Source: Neptunomonas antarctica (lineage in GTDB: Bacteria > Pseudomonadota > Gammaproteobacteria > Pseudomonadales > Balneatricaceae). Taken from it: a stretch of 64,000 nucleotides of DNA. A model generated the notes under the pieces. It ran no database searches, was not told where the DNA came from, and worked only from the letters and a program-made list of their open reading frames with translations. The stretch spans positions 245,995 to 309,994 of the forward strand of contig NZ_LJSI01000021.1 of NCBI RefSeq assembly GCF_001305295.1, given 5' to 3'. Of the stretch, positions 9,093 to 19,499 are shown piece after piece (the stretch's first letter is position 1; each line of letters begins with the position of its first letter). Position numbers and translations under genes: made by a program.

Positions 9093-10394
9093 TTAACCTT
9101 CGCTAACAAGCCATTGATCAAGGCTGCTCAGGTCTTCAGGGCTGAGTGTTCCAATCTGCTGTTTGAACGTAAACAGGTTAAGAACATAATCAAACCGCGC
9201 GCTTGCATAGTCGCGTTTAGCCGCATAAAGAGCCTGTTCAGCAGCCAATACATCGACTACGTTGCGTGTGCCTACATTGAAACCTTCGCTCGTCGCATCC
9301 AATGCGGCTTGGCTGGAAACAATGCTTTGCAGGCGCGCCGCAACACTTTGTACATTCGTTCGAATGTTACGCAACAAGCTGCGAGTCGATTGCGTAACAC
9401 TGCGCGTTGTATCTTCGTGTGTTTGCAGGGTTGCATCAAGCTGAGCATAAGCCTCACGAGCTTTCGAACTCGTGGCTCCGCCCTGAAAAAGAGGCAGGCT
9501 AAACGTCAGTCCTACGATATTGCTATCATTCCATGTATTGCTGCTGCTCGTACCTTTGTCACGGTCATAGGTTGCATTCAAATCTACCGTAGGATAATGA
9601 CCTGATGTTGCGATCTGAGCATTTTTCTGCACGACTTCAATGTCTGTTTTTGTTAATTGTAAGCTGATGTTCCCAGCGAGCGCTTTTTTTAGCCATGCTT
9701 CGGGATTGCTCGGCTGCAATTCCTGGATTGGATAGGTTTCACTCAGTAGTTCTATGTTAGTAATGGTTTCGCCTGTCAGGCGTTCCAGTGCTTCATAGCT
9801 ATTATCCAATGCGCCTTCTGCTTCAATCAGGCTGACACGTGCGTTGTCATAAGAGGCTTGTGATTCTTGAACATCAGTAATGGCAATCAGACCGACTTCA
9901 AACTGCGCATTCACTTGATCAAGACGTCGTTTGATCGCACGCTCTTGTGATTCGGCGGTTTCCAGATTGCTCTTGCCGCGTAAGACGTTAAGGTAGGTTT
10001 CTACCGAACGCAGAATGAGATTTTGTTGTGCCTGATCAAGGCGAAAAATCGCCTGATCATCCAATGTTTTTCCCTGCTGATAAGTAAACCACTTAGCGGC
10101 AGAAAAAACCGGCTGAACCAGGCTGACCGAATAACCATGGTTGTTAAACGACGCCGCATCACTGTCGGTATAGGTGGTATTAGCTGACGCATTAATGCTG
10201 GGCAACAATCCTGCACGTGCTTGAGGCAGGGCTTCTTTGTTGACACGGTAAATCGCTTCAGCGATCTTTAATTGCGGGTCATTTAAGCGTGCTTTCTGAT
10301 AAACGTCTTCCAGTGAGCCTGCCGTTGCACTGAAGGCCGTGCTGCACAGGCTGGCAACAATGATAGAGCGAATGGTTGATGATATAAATTTCAT
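9093..10394 (-). CDS. TolC-family outer membrane efflux channel
   Basis: A 433-aa outer membrane factor. The N-terminus is a signal peptide (basic start, hydrophobic stretch, cleavage near SATAG). The mature part opens with the family hallmark SLEDVYQKARLNDPQLKIAE and has the repeated helical organisation of TolC (long coiled helices near residues 60-200 and 270-400, with short strands between). It forms the exit duct for the RND pump encoded just upstream. The pump stop codon and this start are 11 nt apart. It is the last gene of the tetR-adaptor-pump-channel operon. Confidence 0.92.
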   Translation of the reverse strand: MKFISSTIRSIIVASLCSTAFSATAGSLEDVYQKARLNDPQLKIAEAIYRVNKEALPQARAGLLPSINASANTTYTDSDAASFNNHGYSVSLVQPVFSAAKWFTYQQGKTLDDQAIFRLDQAQQNLILRSVETYLNVLRGKSNLETAESQERAIKRRLDQVNAQFEVGLIAITDVQESQASYDNARVSLIEAEGALDNSYEALERLTGETITNIELLSETYPIQELQPSNPEAWLKKALAGNISLQLTKTDIEVVQKNAQIATSGHYPTVDLNATYDRDKGTSSSNTWNDSNIVGLTFSLPLFQGGATSSKAREAYAQLDATLQTHEDTTRSVTQSTRSLLRNIRTNVQSVAARLQSIVSSQAALDATSEGFNVGTRNVVDVLAAEQALYAAKRDYASARFDYVLNLFTFKQQIGTLSPEDLSSLDQWLVSEG

Positions 10395-10405
10395 TAAGCT
10401 AGTCC

Positions 10406-13400
10406 TTACTGTATCGATTCGGCATATTCTTGTTCAACGGTATTTGGGCGGCGTTTACCCAGGAAATTATAAACGGTCGGGATGACAAACAACGTCATTA
10501 ACGTACCGAAAAGCATTCCCCCCACAATAATCCAGCCTATCTGTTGGCGCGATTCTGCACCCGCGCCTGTCGCCCATGCTAAAGGCAGTGTGCCCAGTAC
10601 CATTGCGCCGGTTGTCATCAAAATGGGACGTAAGCGCAAGGTTGCGGATTTCATAACAGCATCACGGACTTGGTAGCCTTGTTCCTGCAATTGATTAGCA
10701 AATTCTACAATCAGGATACCATGTTTCGCAATCAGGCCAATCAGGGTAATGATACCTATTTGACTATAAATACTGATAGACCCTCCGGAGTAATATAATG
10801 CAAAAAGTGCACCACAAATAGCGGGAGGAACTGACAGTAAAATGATGAACGGATTTTTAAAGCTTTCAAACTGAGCCGCCAGAATTAAGAATATAAAGAC
10901 CAGTGCCAGAATGAAGGTGGTTTGTAATCCTCCACTTGAGTCTTTGAACTCGCGTGACTGTCCGCCATAGTCATAGCTGGCTTCGGGTGCAACTTCTTGC
11001 AGTGTCGTCTCAAGGAAGGTGAGTGCTTCACCAATACTGAAACCAGGCGCTAGCATTGCCTGTAGTTTTACCGCTTTAACTTTATCGAAGTGATTCAGTT
11101 CGCGAGGCGCTACTGTTTCACGGATAGTGGTCACATTTGACATCTGAACCATGTCACCGCTGTCACTGCGTACGTATAGTCCGGAGAGGTCGCTAGGGTT
11201 ATTGCGTTGCGGTTTCTCGACCTGAATAATCACATCATATTGATCACCATCTTTCTTAAAGCGGGTGACGTTGCGGCCGGCAATGTAGCTCTCCAGTGTG
11301 CGCCCAATACGTTCAACCGGCACGCCGATTTCAGAGGCTTTATTACGGTCTATATCAATCTGTAACTCAGGTTTGTTGAGTTTAAGGTCAGTATCAGGCT
11401 GGACGAACATCGGATTTTTATAAACTTCTGCCATCAGCTTATCGGTAATTATCTTCAAATCAGCGTAGGTGCCGTTAGATTTGATCATAAATTCAACCGG
11501 GCGGGAGATAATACTTTGACCGAGTGACGGCATATTCATGGCAAATGACATGTTGCCGGTCACGCCGCCATACAATTTAGGCGTGAGTTCAGCCGCTATG
11601 GCTTGTTGTTTGCGGTCGCGTTCGTCCCATGGTTGCAAGCCTATAAATGACAATGAGTTTGTTTCAGAAGGGAAACCCACCACGGTGAAGTAACGCGTCT
11701 GTTCCGGCACGCCGGAAATGATGCGCTCAACCGCTTTAGAGTAGCGATTAACATAATCAACAGATGAGCCATCCGGGTTGATTGAGAATGTCATGATTGT
11801 GCCGCGATCTTCTACCGGGGCGAGCTCTTTCGGTAGCTGATCATAGAAGTACCATGCGCCATAAGTGCTGCCTACCATGATGACCACTGCAACGAAGCTG
11901 TAGCGCAGTAACGCGCCCAGTAAGCGCTGGTAACCGTTGGTGATGGCGTTCAATAAGCGTTCTATCAGGTTAAATACAAAAGAATGTTTCTTGTCATGTT
12001 TTAGCATGCGAGAACTCATCATAGGCGATAAGCTCAAGGCTATAAAACCTGAAATTAACACAGCACCGGCCAGTGTCATTGAAAACTCGGTAAAGAGTTT
12101 TCCTGTCCGGCCCGGTGTCATGGCGACAGGTACATATACGGCAACCAATGTGAGTGTGGTCGCGACAATGGCAAAACCTACCTCGCGGCTACCGACAAAG
12201 GCGGCTTTAATGGGAGACATGCCTTCTTCTACATGTCTGAAGATATTTTCCAGCATGATAATGGCATCATCGACTACCAACCCAATCGCCAGCACCATGG
12301 CGAGCAAGGTCAATGTATTCACCGAGTAATCGAGCGCATACATGACCGAGAAAGCACCGATCAACGATAAAGGTATAGTTACTATCGGGATTAACGTAGC
12401 GCGCAGATTTCTGAGGAAAAAGAAGATAACAATCACCACCAGAATACCGGCTTCGAGCAGTGTTTTGAAAACGGAATCAATGGATGCCTGGATAAATATG
12501 GAGGAATCGTAGGCGATATTAACTTGCATGCCTTCGGGTAGAATCTGTTTGATGCGTTCCATTTCGACTTTTACACCGTTGGATACATCCAGTGGGTTAG
12601 CCGTTGATTGTTTAACCACACCCATAGCGACGGCATTCTTGCCATTGAAGCGGCCAATAATGCGCTCAGATTCAGGCGCAATCTCGACGCGGGCCACATC
12701 GCGAATGCGAATAGGGTAGCTGTCATCATTACGAACGATAACGGACTCAAACTGGGCAATAGTATTCAGGTCGCTATTGGTCAGTACACTGAATTCGCGT
12801 TCAGTGCTTTCTATACGACCTGCAGGCACTTCAAGGTTCTGCGCGCGCAGTGCTGTCTCTATATCGCCCGGTGTCAGGCTGTAGGAGGTTAAACGGTCCG
12901 GGTCTAGCCATAGGCGCATTGAGTAGCGGCGTTCACCCGCAATGCGAACATTGGCAACGCCCTGAACCGTTTGTAACGGGTCTTTGACGCGGCGGTCTGC
13001 AAAATCAGATACTTCCATAGGCGAGTGACGGTCAGAGGAAAATGCCAGCCAGATAATGGGTTGTGCATCCGCTTCTGATTTTGCCACGATAGGCTCATCA
13101 ATATCATCAGGTAGCGCGCCACGCACGCGTCCCACACGGTCGCGAACATCGCTCGCTGCCGCATCGGGGTCTCGATCCAGTTTGAAGTTGATCGTAATCT
13201 GACTCTTCTCAGATCGGCTGATCGAGGTCATAAAATCTATGCCTTCGATGCCCGATAGAGAGTCTTCTATTATTTGCGTGACCTGTGTCTCAATAATCGT
13301 TGCGCTGGCACCGGCATAATTAGTTTCTACGGTGATCACGGGTACGTCAATTTTTGGATATTCCCTAACGGTTAGGCGATCGTAAGAAATAATACCCACT

Positions 13401-13468
13401 AATAAGATTAGCAGGCTCATAACAATCGCCAGTACGGGTCGCCTTATGCTTATATCAGATAAAACCAT
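10406..13468 (-). CDS. RND (HAE1/AcrB-type) efflux pump
   Basis: A 1020-aa inner membrane pump that exports hydrophobic compounds using the proton gradient. Transmembrane helix 1 begins at the N-terminus (RRPVLAIVMSLLILLVGI). The large periplasmic domains lie near residues 35-330 and 555-860. TM4 has the proton-relay acid pair in GLVVDDAIIMLENI (~395) and a later helix carries the relay lysine in LIAKHGILIVEF (~914). The size fits the family (1020-1050 aa). It starts 6 nt after the adaptor stop codon. Substrates cannot be read from sequence. Confidence 0.95.
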   Translation of the reverse strand: MVLSDISIRRPVLAIVMSLLILLVGIISYDRLTVREYPKIDVPVITVETNYAGASATIIETQVTQIIEDSLSGIEGIDFMTSISRSEKSQITINFKLDRDPDAAASDVRDRVGRVRGALPDDIDEPIVAKSEADAQPIIWLAFSSDRHSPMEVSDFADRRVKDPLQTVQGVANVRIAGERRYSMRLWLDPDRLTSYSLTPGDIETALRAQNLEVPAGRIESTEREFSVLTNSDLNTIAQFESVIVRNDDSYPIRIRDVARVEIAPESERIIGRFNGKNAVAMGVVKQSTANPLDVSNGVKVEMERIKQILPEGMQVNIAYDSSIFIQASIDSVFKTLLEAGILVVIVIFFFLRNLRATLIPIVTIPLSLIGAFSVMYALDYSVNTLTLLAMVLAIGLVVDDAIIMLENIFRHVEEGMSPIKAAFVGSREVGFAIVATTLTLVAVYVPVAMTPGRTGKLFTEFSMTLAGAVLISGFIALSLSPMMSSRMLKHDKKHSFVFNLIERLLNAITNGYQRLLGALLRYSFVAVVIMVGSTYGAWYFYDQLPKELAPVEDRGTIMTFSINPDGSSVDYVNRYSKAVERIISGVPEQTRYFTVVGFPSETNSLSFIGLQPWDERDRKQQAIAAELTPKLYGGVTGNMSFAMNMPSLGQSIISRPVEFMIKSNGTYADLKIITDKLMAEVYKNPMFVQPDTDLKLNKPELQIDIDRNKASEIGVPVERIGRTLESYIAGRNVTRFKKDGDQYDVIIQVEKPQRNNPSDLSGLYVRSDSGDMVQMSNVTTIRETVAPRELNHFDKVKAVKLQAMLAPGFSIGEALTFLETTLQEVAPEASYDYGGQSREFKDSSGGLQTTFILALVFIFLILAAQFESFKNPFIILLSVPPAICGALFALYYSGGSISIYSQIGIITLIGLIAKHGILIVEFANQLQEQGYQVRDAVMKSATLRLRPILMTTGAMVLGTLPLAWATGAGAESRQQIGWIIVGGMLFGTLMTLFVIPTVYNFLGKRRPNTVEQEYAESIQ

Positions 13469-13474
13469 GAGCTA

Positions 13475-14539
13475 TTAGCCTTCCTGTTGAGCCGTGTTTT
13501 GAGGTTTAGGGAATAGTGGTGTAATGGGCATGCCAGGACGTAGTTTCATGTGTCCGGCCGTGACTATTACATCGCCTGCTTGTAAGCCGGTTAGAATCTG
13601 AACTTGTCCACTCTGGCGTACACCTAAAGTGACGGGTACCATTGCTACGGTGTTATTTTCATCCATACGCATCACTAAAAAAGTGTTGTTGTTTGGAATG
13701 ATGGCTTCTTCGGGAACTAACAGTGCATTATCGTCTGCACCCAGCGAGACATTGATAGTCGCGAATAAACCCGGGCGCAATTGCCCTGTTTCATTATCAA
13801 TACGCGCTTTAACCTTAACGCTATGGCTACGCGAATCGATGGTGGGGGATATTGCATAGATCTCGCCAGAAAAAGGGCTGTCTGGATAGGCAGCAACCAA
13901 TAATGATACGGTCTGGCCGTTTTTAATTTGGCCCAATACTGTTTCGGGTAAACTGAATTCGACTTTCATCTGGCCAATGTCAGACAATTGCACAAGATCC
14001 TGCCCAGCTGATACGTAATCACCGGGGCCTACATTACGCAAGCCGATAACACCGTTGAAAGGGGCTTTAATCGTCATCTTACGCAGTAGCGTGCGGGCTA
14101 CTTCAAGCTGCGCTTCGTCTACACGCAACTGCGCAAGGGCAGAGTCCCGATCATTTTCAGAACCAACGCGCCGCGTCAGGAGTTTTTCGGCACGTTTGTA
14201 TTCATTCAGGCTTAAGCTAACCCGCGCTTGCGCTTGCGCGACTTCTGCGTGGTAAGAGTCTGCATTCAGTTCAAACAGAACGTCACCTTTGTTGGCGGGT
14301 TGACTCTCCTTGAACAGGATTTTGTTAATCAGGCCGTTTTGCTCGGGGCGAATGATCACACTTTCGCGTGCTTCCAGTGTGCCGACGGCTTTTAGTGTAT
14401 GAGTTAATGTGGATGTTTCGACTTTAACCACTTCAGCAGGAAGCCCACGAGGTTTTTCGTCTTCGGCTGCCAGCAAAGGAGTGGAGGACATTAAGAGTAT
14501 GAGTGTGGGGACTAGCCACTGTTTTTTAAGTGTGATCAT
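13475..14539 (-). CDS. RND efflux periplasmic adaptor (membrane fusion protein)
   Basis: A 354-aa adaptor linking the pump to the outer channel. It has a signal peptide (hydrophobic core near residues 9-22, cleavage after LLA), a lipoyl/barrel-sandwich half near 60-90 (GLINKILFKESQPANKGDVL), an alpha-hairpin near 95-150, the second lipoyl half (APFNGVIGLRNVGPGDYV, ~165) and a beta-barrel to the C-terminus. The start lies 3 nt after the tetR stop, so regulator and pump share one transcript. Confidence 0.93.
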   Translation of the reverse strand: MITLKKQWLVPTLILLMSSTPLLAAEDEKPRGLPAEVVKVETSTLTHTLKAVGTLEARESVIIRPEQNGLINKILFKESQPANKGDVLFELNADSYHAEVAQAQARVSLSLNEYKRAEKLLTRRVGSENDRDSALAQLRVDEAQLEVARTLLRKMTIKAPFNGVIGLRNVGPGDYVSAGQDLVQLSDIGQMKVEFSLPETVLGQIKNGQTVSLLVAAYPDSPFSGEIYAISPTIDSRSHSVKVKARIDNETGQLRPGLFATINVSLGADDNALLVPEEAIIPNNNTFLVMRMDENNTVAMVPVTLGVRQSGQVQILTGLQAGDVIVTAGHMKLRPGMPITPLFPKPQNTAQQEG

Positions 14540-14542
14540 CGA

Positions 14543-15151
14543 TTATTTCTCTTTGGGTGGCAGTAAAATATGGTTCCAGTACAGATCAACCAATTCATGT
14601 AACGGAGCGGTCGAGCTGTTAACTTTCATGCGCAGTAATGCGCCTTGCCAGCTATCCCAGAAAAGACGGGCGAGCTGTTTGGGTGTTAAATCATCCCGGA
14701 CACTGCCGTCTGACTGGCATTGTTTGAAGTCTTGCTCAATGGCCTCCAGTACATAGGCTGTTGAATGACGGATAGCTTCTTTAAAAGCGTGAGATGCATT
14801 GCCCAGCTCTCCGGAAAGGTTGGCGATCAGGCAGCCATAATTATCATCTTCAGATTCAAATTTATTAATTTCTTTCTCAAGCTGTATGCGCATTTTTTGA
14901 AATTGAAGACCTTCTATTTTCGCGTATTCTGATTCCCAGCGTTTACATTCAATAGAGTGATAGTGTTCAATTATTTCGACTGCAAAATTTTCTTTATTGC
15001 CGAAAAAATTATAGAAAGAACCTTTAGACACTTGGCAGGCCTGCAGAATGGCGGCTAAGCCAGTACCGTGATAGCCCTGCTGCTTAAAGAGTTCCATGCC
15101 TTTTTCAAGAAGGTTTTCCCGGTTGTGTGCGGTGTGTCTGCCTTGTGCCAT
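14543..15151 (-). CDS. TetR-family repressor of the efflux operon
   Basis: A 202-aa regulator. The N-terminal 60 residues form the TetR helix-turn-helix (GLAAILQACQVSKGSFYNFF). The rest is the helical ligand-binding and dimer domain, of AcrR/NemR-like size. It is the first gene of the operon and has a palindrome typical of its family ten bases upstream of its start. This suggests autorepression of the whole pump operon, released by a ligand that the sequence does not reveal. Confidence 0.92.
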   Translation of the reverse strand: MAQGRHTAHNRENLLEKGMELFKQQGYHGTGLAAILQACQVSKGSFYNFFGNKENFAVEIIEHYHSIECKRWESEYAKIEGLQFQKMRIQLEKEINKFESEDDNYGCLIANLSGELGNASHAFKEAIRHSTAYVLEAIEQDFKQCQSDGSVRDDLTPKQLARLFWDSWQGALLRMKVNSSTAPLHELVDLYWNHILLPPKEK

Positions 15152-15161
15152 AATATTTAAC

Positions 15162-15177
15162 TAGACCGATCGTTCTA
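15162..15177. promoter_or_regulatory. Probable TetR operator
   Basis: TAGACCGATCGTTCTA matches its own reverse complement at 14 of 16 positions. It lies 11 bp upstream of the tetR start, where a repressor would overlap the promoter or transcription start. Confidence 0.75.
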
Positions 15178-15290
15178 AATTTAAAAATCATTATAAATTA
15201 ATCGTAACGAGGTTCAAGTGAACAGAAGGGTAAAGATTGTTGTTTTTTTGACAACAGACCGTTGAATGGCGGTTGATACTTGGCAGACTC

Positions 15291-15316
15291 GAAAACGCCG
15301 GAAGAATCCGGCGTTT
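15291..15316 (-). terminator. Terminator of the aminotransferase gene
   Basis: AAACGCCGGA pairs with TCCGGCGTTT over a four-base loop. Read on the minus strand, T residues follow. It lies 27 nt beyond the aminotransferase stop. Confidence 0.88.
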
Positions 15317-15342
15317 GATTGACTGTTAAAATAGCAGTGAAT

Positions 15343-16530
15343 TTAGCTATTGAGCGCTGTTTTTATGCGGCTAATGGCGTCTTTCAAGATATCCATACCG
15401 GTGGCAAATGAAAGGCGCATATTGCCTGGAGCGCCGAAAGCAGAGCCAGGTACCAAGGCTACGCCTGCATCGTTAAGCAGAAACTCGGCCAGTTCAATGT
15501 CATCATTAAAACGCGCGTCGTTATCAATGATTTTCTGGAAACTCGGAAATGCATAAAAAGTCCCGTCCGCCGGGATGCACTCAACGCCTTCAATCTCATT
15601 CAGTGCGGCTACCACATATTCGTGACGCTGCCTGAATGCAATAACCATCTTCTCTACGCACACATTACCCCCTTCAAGGGCTGCTTGAGCAGCGACTTGT
15701 GAGATAGAAGTCGGATTAGAAGTGCTCTGTGACTGTACCTTTTTCATAGCGTTAATCAGCTTGAAAGGACCTGCCGCATAACCGATTCGCCAGCCTGTCA
15801 TTGAATAGGCTTTGGACACGCCGTTCAGCACAATAGTGCGATCATACAGGTCAGGACATGCATTCAGAATATTGCAGAATGGCAAATCATTAAAACGAAT
15901 GTGCTCATACATATCATCGGTAGCGACTAATATATTCGGGAATTTTCTCAGTACTGCGCCTAATGCTTCAAGCTCTGCCAGCGTATAAGCCACACCTGTC
16001 GGGTTCGATGGGCTATTAAGCACCACTAAACGGGTGCGGTGAGTAATAGCTTCTTCCAGCTGGGCGGGTGTGATTTTGAAGCGCTGCTCCTGCGTCGTTG
16101 TGATGATCACAGGTTTGCCGTCAGCCACCAAAACCATATCAGGGTAAGAAACCCAGTAAGGTGCGGGAATAATGACTTCATCGTCTTTGTTCAGCAATGC
16201 CAGAGATAAGTTAAAAAAGCTCTGCTTGCCGCCACACGAGACTAAAATCTGGTTAGCTTCGTAGTGCAGACCGTTATCATTTTTAAATTTGTTAATAATT
16301 GCTTTTTTCAGACCTGCGGTGCCATCGACAGCGGTGTACTTCGTGAAGCCATTATGCAGCGCTTCAATAGCCGCCTCTTTAATATGCTCAGGGGTGTCGA
16401 AATCGGGTTCGCCAGCGCCAAGACCAATAATATCTTTGCCTGATGCACGCAGTTCTGCAGCGCGGTTGGTTACAGCTAATGTAGGAGAAGGTTTAATGCT
16501 GTTAACGCGGTCTGAAAGTTGGACGTCCAC
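15343..16530 (-). CDS. aspC: Pyridoxal-phosphate aspartate aminotransferase (class I, gamma type)
   Basis: A 395-aa PLP enzyme that interconverts aspartate and oxaloacetate with glutamate/2-oxoglutarate as partner. It has the N-terminal block IIGLGAGEPDFDTPEH, the substrate/PLP segment LNSPSNPTG near residue 175 and the PLP-lysine segment NGVSKAYSMTGWRIGYAAG near residue 238. It matches the prokaryotic I-gamma (Thermus/Rhizobium) branch, not the E. coli AspC branch. Some members of this branch also transaminate prephenate. It is monocistronic with its own terminator. Confidence 0.9.
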   Translation of the reverse strand: MDVQLSDRVNSIKPSPTLAVTNRAAELRASGKDIIGLGAGEPDFDTPEHIKEAAIEALHNGFTKYTAVDGTAGLKKAIINKFKNDNGLHYEANQILVSCGGKQSFFNLSLALLNKDDEVIIPAPYWVSYPDMVLVADGKPVIITTTQEQRFKITPAQLEEAITHRTRLVVLNSPSNPTGVAYTLAELEALGAVLRKFPNILVATDDMYEHIRFNDLPFCNILNACPDLYDRTIVLNGVSKAYSMTGWRIGYAAGPFKLINAMKKVQSQSTSNPTSISQVAAQAALEGGNVCVEKMVIAFRQRHEYVVAALNEIEGVECIPADGTFYAFPSFQKIIDNDARFNDDIELAEFLLNDAGVALVPGSAFGAPGNMRLSFATGMDILKDAISRIKTALNS

Positions 16531-16747
16531 TTCATAATCCTCTATGAAAAATTTAAGGAAAGTCGCTCAATTAAGCTGAAAAATTATACAGGAATGTTCA
16601 AGCAGTACACTATATTATAAAATTCGTAACATTCCGTCCCTCCGCTTTTATCCATCCGAGATCAATAATTAAGACGTTATCGTATCGAGTGCGTATACTA
16701 ACGCGTTCGATTCTTTGACTGATGTGATCCACGAGATAGTAGGTAAT

Positions 16748-18763
16748 ATGAAACAGCGCTTCAGAGTTAACTCACCTTTCGAACCTGCAGGCGATCAGCC
16801 TGAGGCCATCAAAGGATTGGTGGAGGGGCTTAATGACGGCCTGGTTGCGCAAACGTTGCTGGGTGTGACCGGGTCAGGTAAAACTTTCACCATCGCCAAC
16901 GTGATTGCTCAAGTGCAACGTCCTACGATTGTTTTAGCGCACAATAAAACATTGGCTGCGCAGCTCTATGGCGAATTCAGAGAGTTTTTCCCCGATAATG
17001 CTGTTGAGTATTTTGTTTCGTATTATGACTATTATCAGCCGGAAGCGTATGTGCCTTCATCGGATACCTTTATTGATAAAGATGCGTCGATTAATGAGCA
17101 TATCGAGCAGATGCGTCTATCGGCCACAAAAGCGCTGCTAGAGCGTGAAGATGTCATTATCGTAGCAACGGTGTCGGCAATTTATGGTTTGGGCGATCCT
17201 AAATCTTACCTGTCAATGATGCTGCATCTGGACAGGGGTGATGTGGCTGATCAGCGCCATATACTGCGTCGATTGGCTGAGATGCAATATAAAAGAAACG
17301 ATGTGGAGCTGCATCGGGGTACCTATCGCGTACGTGGCGATGTGATTGACATTTTTCCGGCTGAATCGGAAAAAGAAGCGCTACGTATCGAGCTGTTTGA
17401 TGATGAAATTGAAAACCTGAGTTATTTTGATCCGTTAACCGGTGAAGTGTTACGCAGAGTACCGCGCGCGACGGTTTATCCCAAATCGCACTATGTTACC
17501 CCTCGTGAAATTTTAGAGGGAGCGGTTGAAAAAATTAAAGTAGAGCTGCACGAGCGTCTCGAGTATCTGCGTGAAATCGACAAGTTAGTAGAACTGAAAC
17601 GCCTTGAACAGCGCACTATGTATGATATGGAAATGATCATGGAGCTGGGTTATTGCTCGGGGATTGAAAACTACTCGCGCTATCTTTCAGGCAGAGAAGA
17701 AGGGGGGGCGCCGCCGACATTGTTTGATTACCTTCCCGCTAATGCGCTCGTGGTAATTGATGAATCGCACGTTACCATTCCACAGTTAGGTGCCATGTAT
17801 AAAGGCGACCGTTCACGTAAAGAGACCTTGGTTGAATATGGTTTTCGTTTACCGTCGGCATTAGATAACCGGCCGCTGCGTTTTGATGAGTGGGAGAAGC
17901 TGGCACCGCAAATGATTTTTGTATCAGCGACACCCAGCCGTTATGAAGCCGCGAATGCCGGTCAAATAGTAGAGCAATTGGTGCGGCCAACAGGCTTGGT
18001 TGATCCTATCGTTGAAATTCGTCCGGCCTCCACGCAGGTAGATGATCTGCTGGAGGAGATCAATCGGGTGGTCGTCGATAACTGTCGGGTTATTGTCACC
18101 GTGCTAACCAAGCGAATGGCAGAGGACCTGACCGAATATCTGGCCGAGCATAATGTCAGAGTACGTTATATTCATTCCGATATTGATACAGTTGAGCGGG
18201 TAGAAATTATTCGTGACCTGCGTATCGGTGAGTTTGATGTGCTGGTGGGGATTAACTTGCTCAGGGAAGGTATAGATATGCCGGAAGTCGGGCTGGTAAC
18301 GATTCTGGATGCTGATAAAGAAGGCTTTCTGCGTTCTGATACGGCGCTGATACAGACAATAGGCCGCGCGGCGCGGCATATTAAAGGACGGGCGATTCTC
18401 TATGCTGATCGCATTACCGGCTCAATGGAGCGAGCGATTGCAGAAACAGATCGACGTCGTGAAAAGCAAACGGCTCATAATAAGCTTCACGGTATTATAC
18501 CGAAGGGAATCACTAAATCAGTGGCGGATATTATGGAAGGTGCTTCGACTATACCCGGACGTAAAGCCGCACGTACCGCGAAAAAAGTAGCGGATAAAGC
18601 CGGAGATTACCAATTTGATCCAGCTACAATGACTTCAAAGCAGTTACTTAAAGCGATGAATCAACTCGAAGATAAAATGTATGAGGCGTCGAAGAATCTG
18701 GAGTTTGAACTAGCCGGGCATTACCGTGATCAATTAGAACAGCTCAAGCACGCCGTCATCTGA
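16748..18763 (+). CDS. uvrB: Excinuclease ABC subunit B
   Basis: UvrB is the damage-verifying helicase-like subunit of nucleotide excision repair, loaded by UvrA and nicked alongside by UvrC. Walker A GVTGSGKT is at residues 39-46. The beta-hairpin region [10 protein letters not shown] is near 92-101, DESH is near 338, and the C-terminal UvrC-binding helix ([14 protein letters not shown]) is intact. From ATG 16748 the protein is 671 aa with the usual [20 protein letters not shown] beginning. An upstream TTG at 16715 adds 11 non-conserved residues. I saw no LexA-type box upstream. Confidence 0.97.
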   Translation: MKQRFRVNSPFEPAGDQPEAIKGLVEGLNDGLVAQTLLGVTGSGKTFTIANVIAQVQRPTIVLAHNKTLAAQLYGEFREFFPDNAVEYFVSYYDYYQPEAYVPSSDTFIDKDASINEHIEQMRLSATKALLEREDVIIVATVSAIYGLGDPKSYLSMMLHLDRGDVADQRHILRRLAEMQYKRNDVELHRGTYRVRGDVIDIFPAESEKEALRIELFDDEIENLSYFDPLTGEVLRRVPRATVYPKSHYVTPREILEGAVEKIKVELHERLEYLREIDKLVELKRLEQRTMYDMEMIMELGYCSGIENYSRYLSGREEGGAPPTLFDYLPANALVVIDESHVTIPQLGAMYKGDRSRKETLVEYGFRLPSALDNRPLRFDEWEKLAPQMIFVSATPSRYEAANAGQIVEQLVRPTGLVDPIVEIRPASTQVDDLLEEINRVVVDNCRVIVTVLTKRMAEDLTEYLAEHNVRVRYIHSDIDTVERVEIIRDLRIGEFDVLVGINLLREGIDMPEVGLVTILDADKEGFLRSDTALIQTIGRAARHIKGRAILYADRITGSMERAIAETDRRREKQTAHNKLHGIIPKGITKSVADIMEGASTIPGRKAARTAKKVADKAGDYQFDPATMTSKQLLKAMNQLEDKMYEASKNLEFELAGHYRDQLEQLKHAVI

Positions 18764-18853
18764 CTTTTGTCAGCCATAACTATTACATGACCGTACCCGT
18801 TTTAAACGCTGAGATGATAGCGGGTGCGGATGAATGGCTTGTGTAGATAGTGA

Positions 18854-19306
18854 TTAAGAATGAATAGGGGGGCCTAGTTCCGGAAAATCTTTGGCGAATA
18901 GGTTGATCCACTCATCTGCGGCATCTTCAGGTGTTAATACACGTCCCTCCATTTTCTCCATTTCTTTACGGTATTGCTCTATATGGCAGATCTGCTCAAT
19001 CATTCTGACCGCATAAGCGGTATCAGGGTCATCAAAAACCAGACCAGTACGAAAGCGGCCATTTTTTTCGGGAATACACCAGGTTGCATGACCTGAAGCC
19101 CTAAAACCAGGATCTTTAACAGATATTTCAATGGTTAACGTCGTACCGATAGCATAGAAATTATCTGTTGAGACGCTAATGCCAATTTTCCCGGAGCGAT
19201 TGGCTGTATTCGAAGATATAGTGGCTTGTGAGCAGAGAGATATCTGAGCAGGGATGTCATGTGGATGACGGATGTAGCCTTGCATTAGATTTAGATTAGA
19301 AGCCAT
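18854..19306 (-). CDS. PilZ-domain protein
   Basis: A 150-aa cytosolic protein. Residues ~10-115 resemble PilZ, the cyclic-di-GMP receptor domain: YIRHPHDIP at the start, then SGKIGISVSTDN in place of the (D/N)xSxxG loop, then the strands LTIEISV and GRFRTGLVFDD. The arginine motif is degenerate (one Arg instead of RxxxR), so c-di-GMP binding is uncertain. The acidic C-terminal helix (PEDAADEWINLFAKDFPE) is typical of short gammaproteobacterial PilZ proteins. It is convergent with uvrB. Confidence 0.75.
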   Translation of the reverse strand: MASNLNLMQGYIRHPHDIPAQISLCSQATISSNTANRSGKIGISVSTDNFYAIGTTLTIEISVKDPGFRASGHATWCIPEKNGRFRTGLVFDDPDTAYAVRMIEQICHIEQYRKEMEKMEGRVLTPEDAADEWINLFAKDFPELGPPIHS

Positions 19307-19499
19307 CTTGTCGCACCTTTACACAAACTTTCGAAAAAAGTGTTTAAAACATTATCGTTTAATCGGCTAATTTTTGTACAACTTTATTATAAAAATATTC
19401 TACATCACCTTAACAGAAGATGAGTAAGTAACTATAGTCTACATCACAGGGTTAATACGTAGTAAGCCTCCTGATTACTACCTAAAGTTGGATTAATAG

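Noticed and set aside
9066..9605. 179-codon plus-strand frame over the TolC-like gene
   Set aside because: Antisense shadow. The minus-strand frame has a signal peptide and family motifs.
11937..12329. 130-codon plus-strand frame inside the RND pump gene
   Set aside because: An antisense shadow of a strongly conserved pump gene.
16561..16747. LexA (SOS) box before uvrB
   Set aside because: No CTGT-N8-ACAG-like palindrome was found by eye, although uvrB is SOS-controlled in E. coli.
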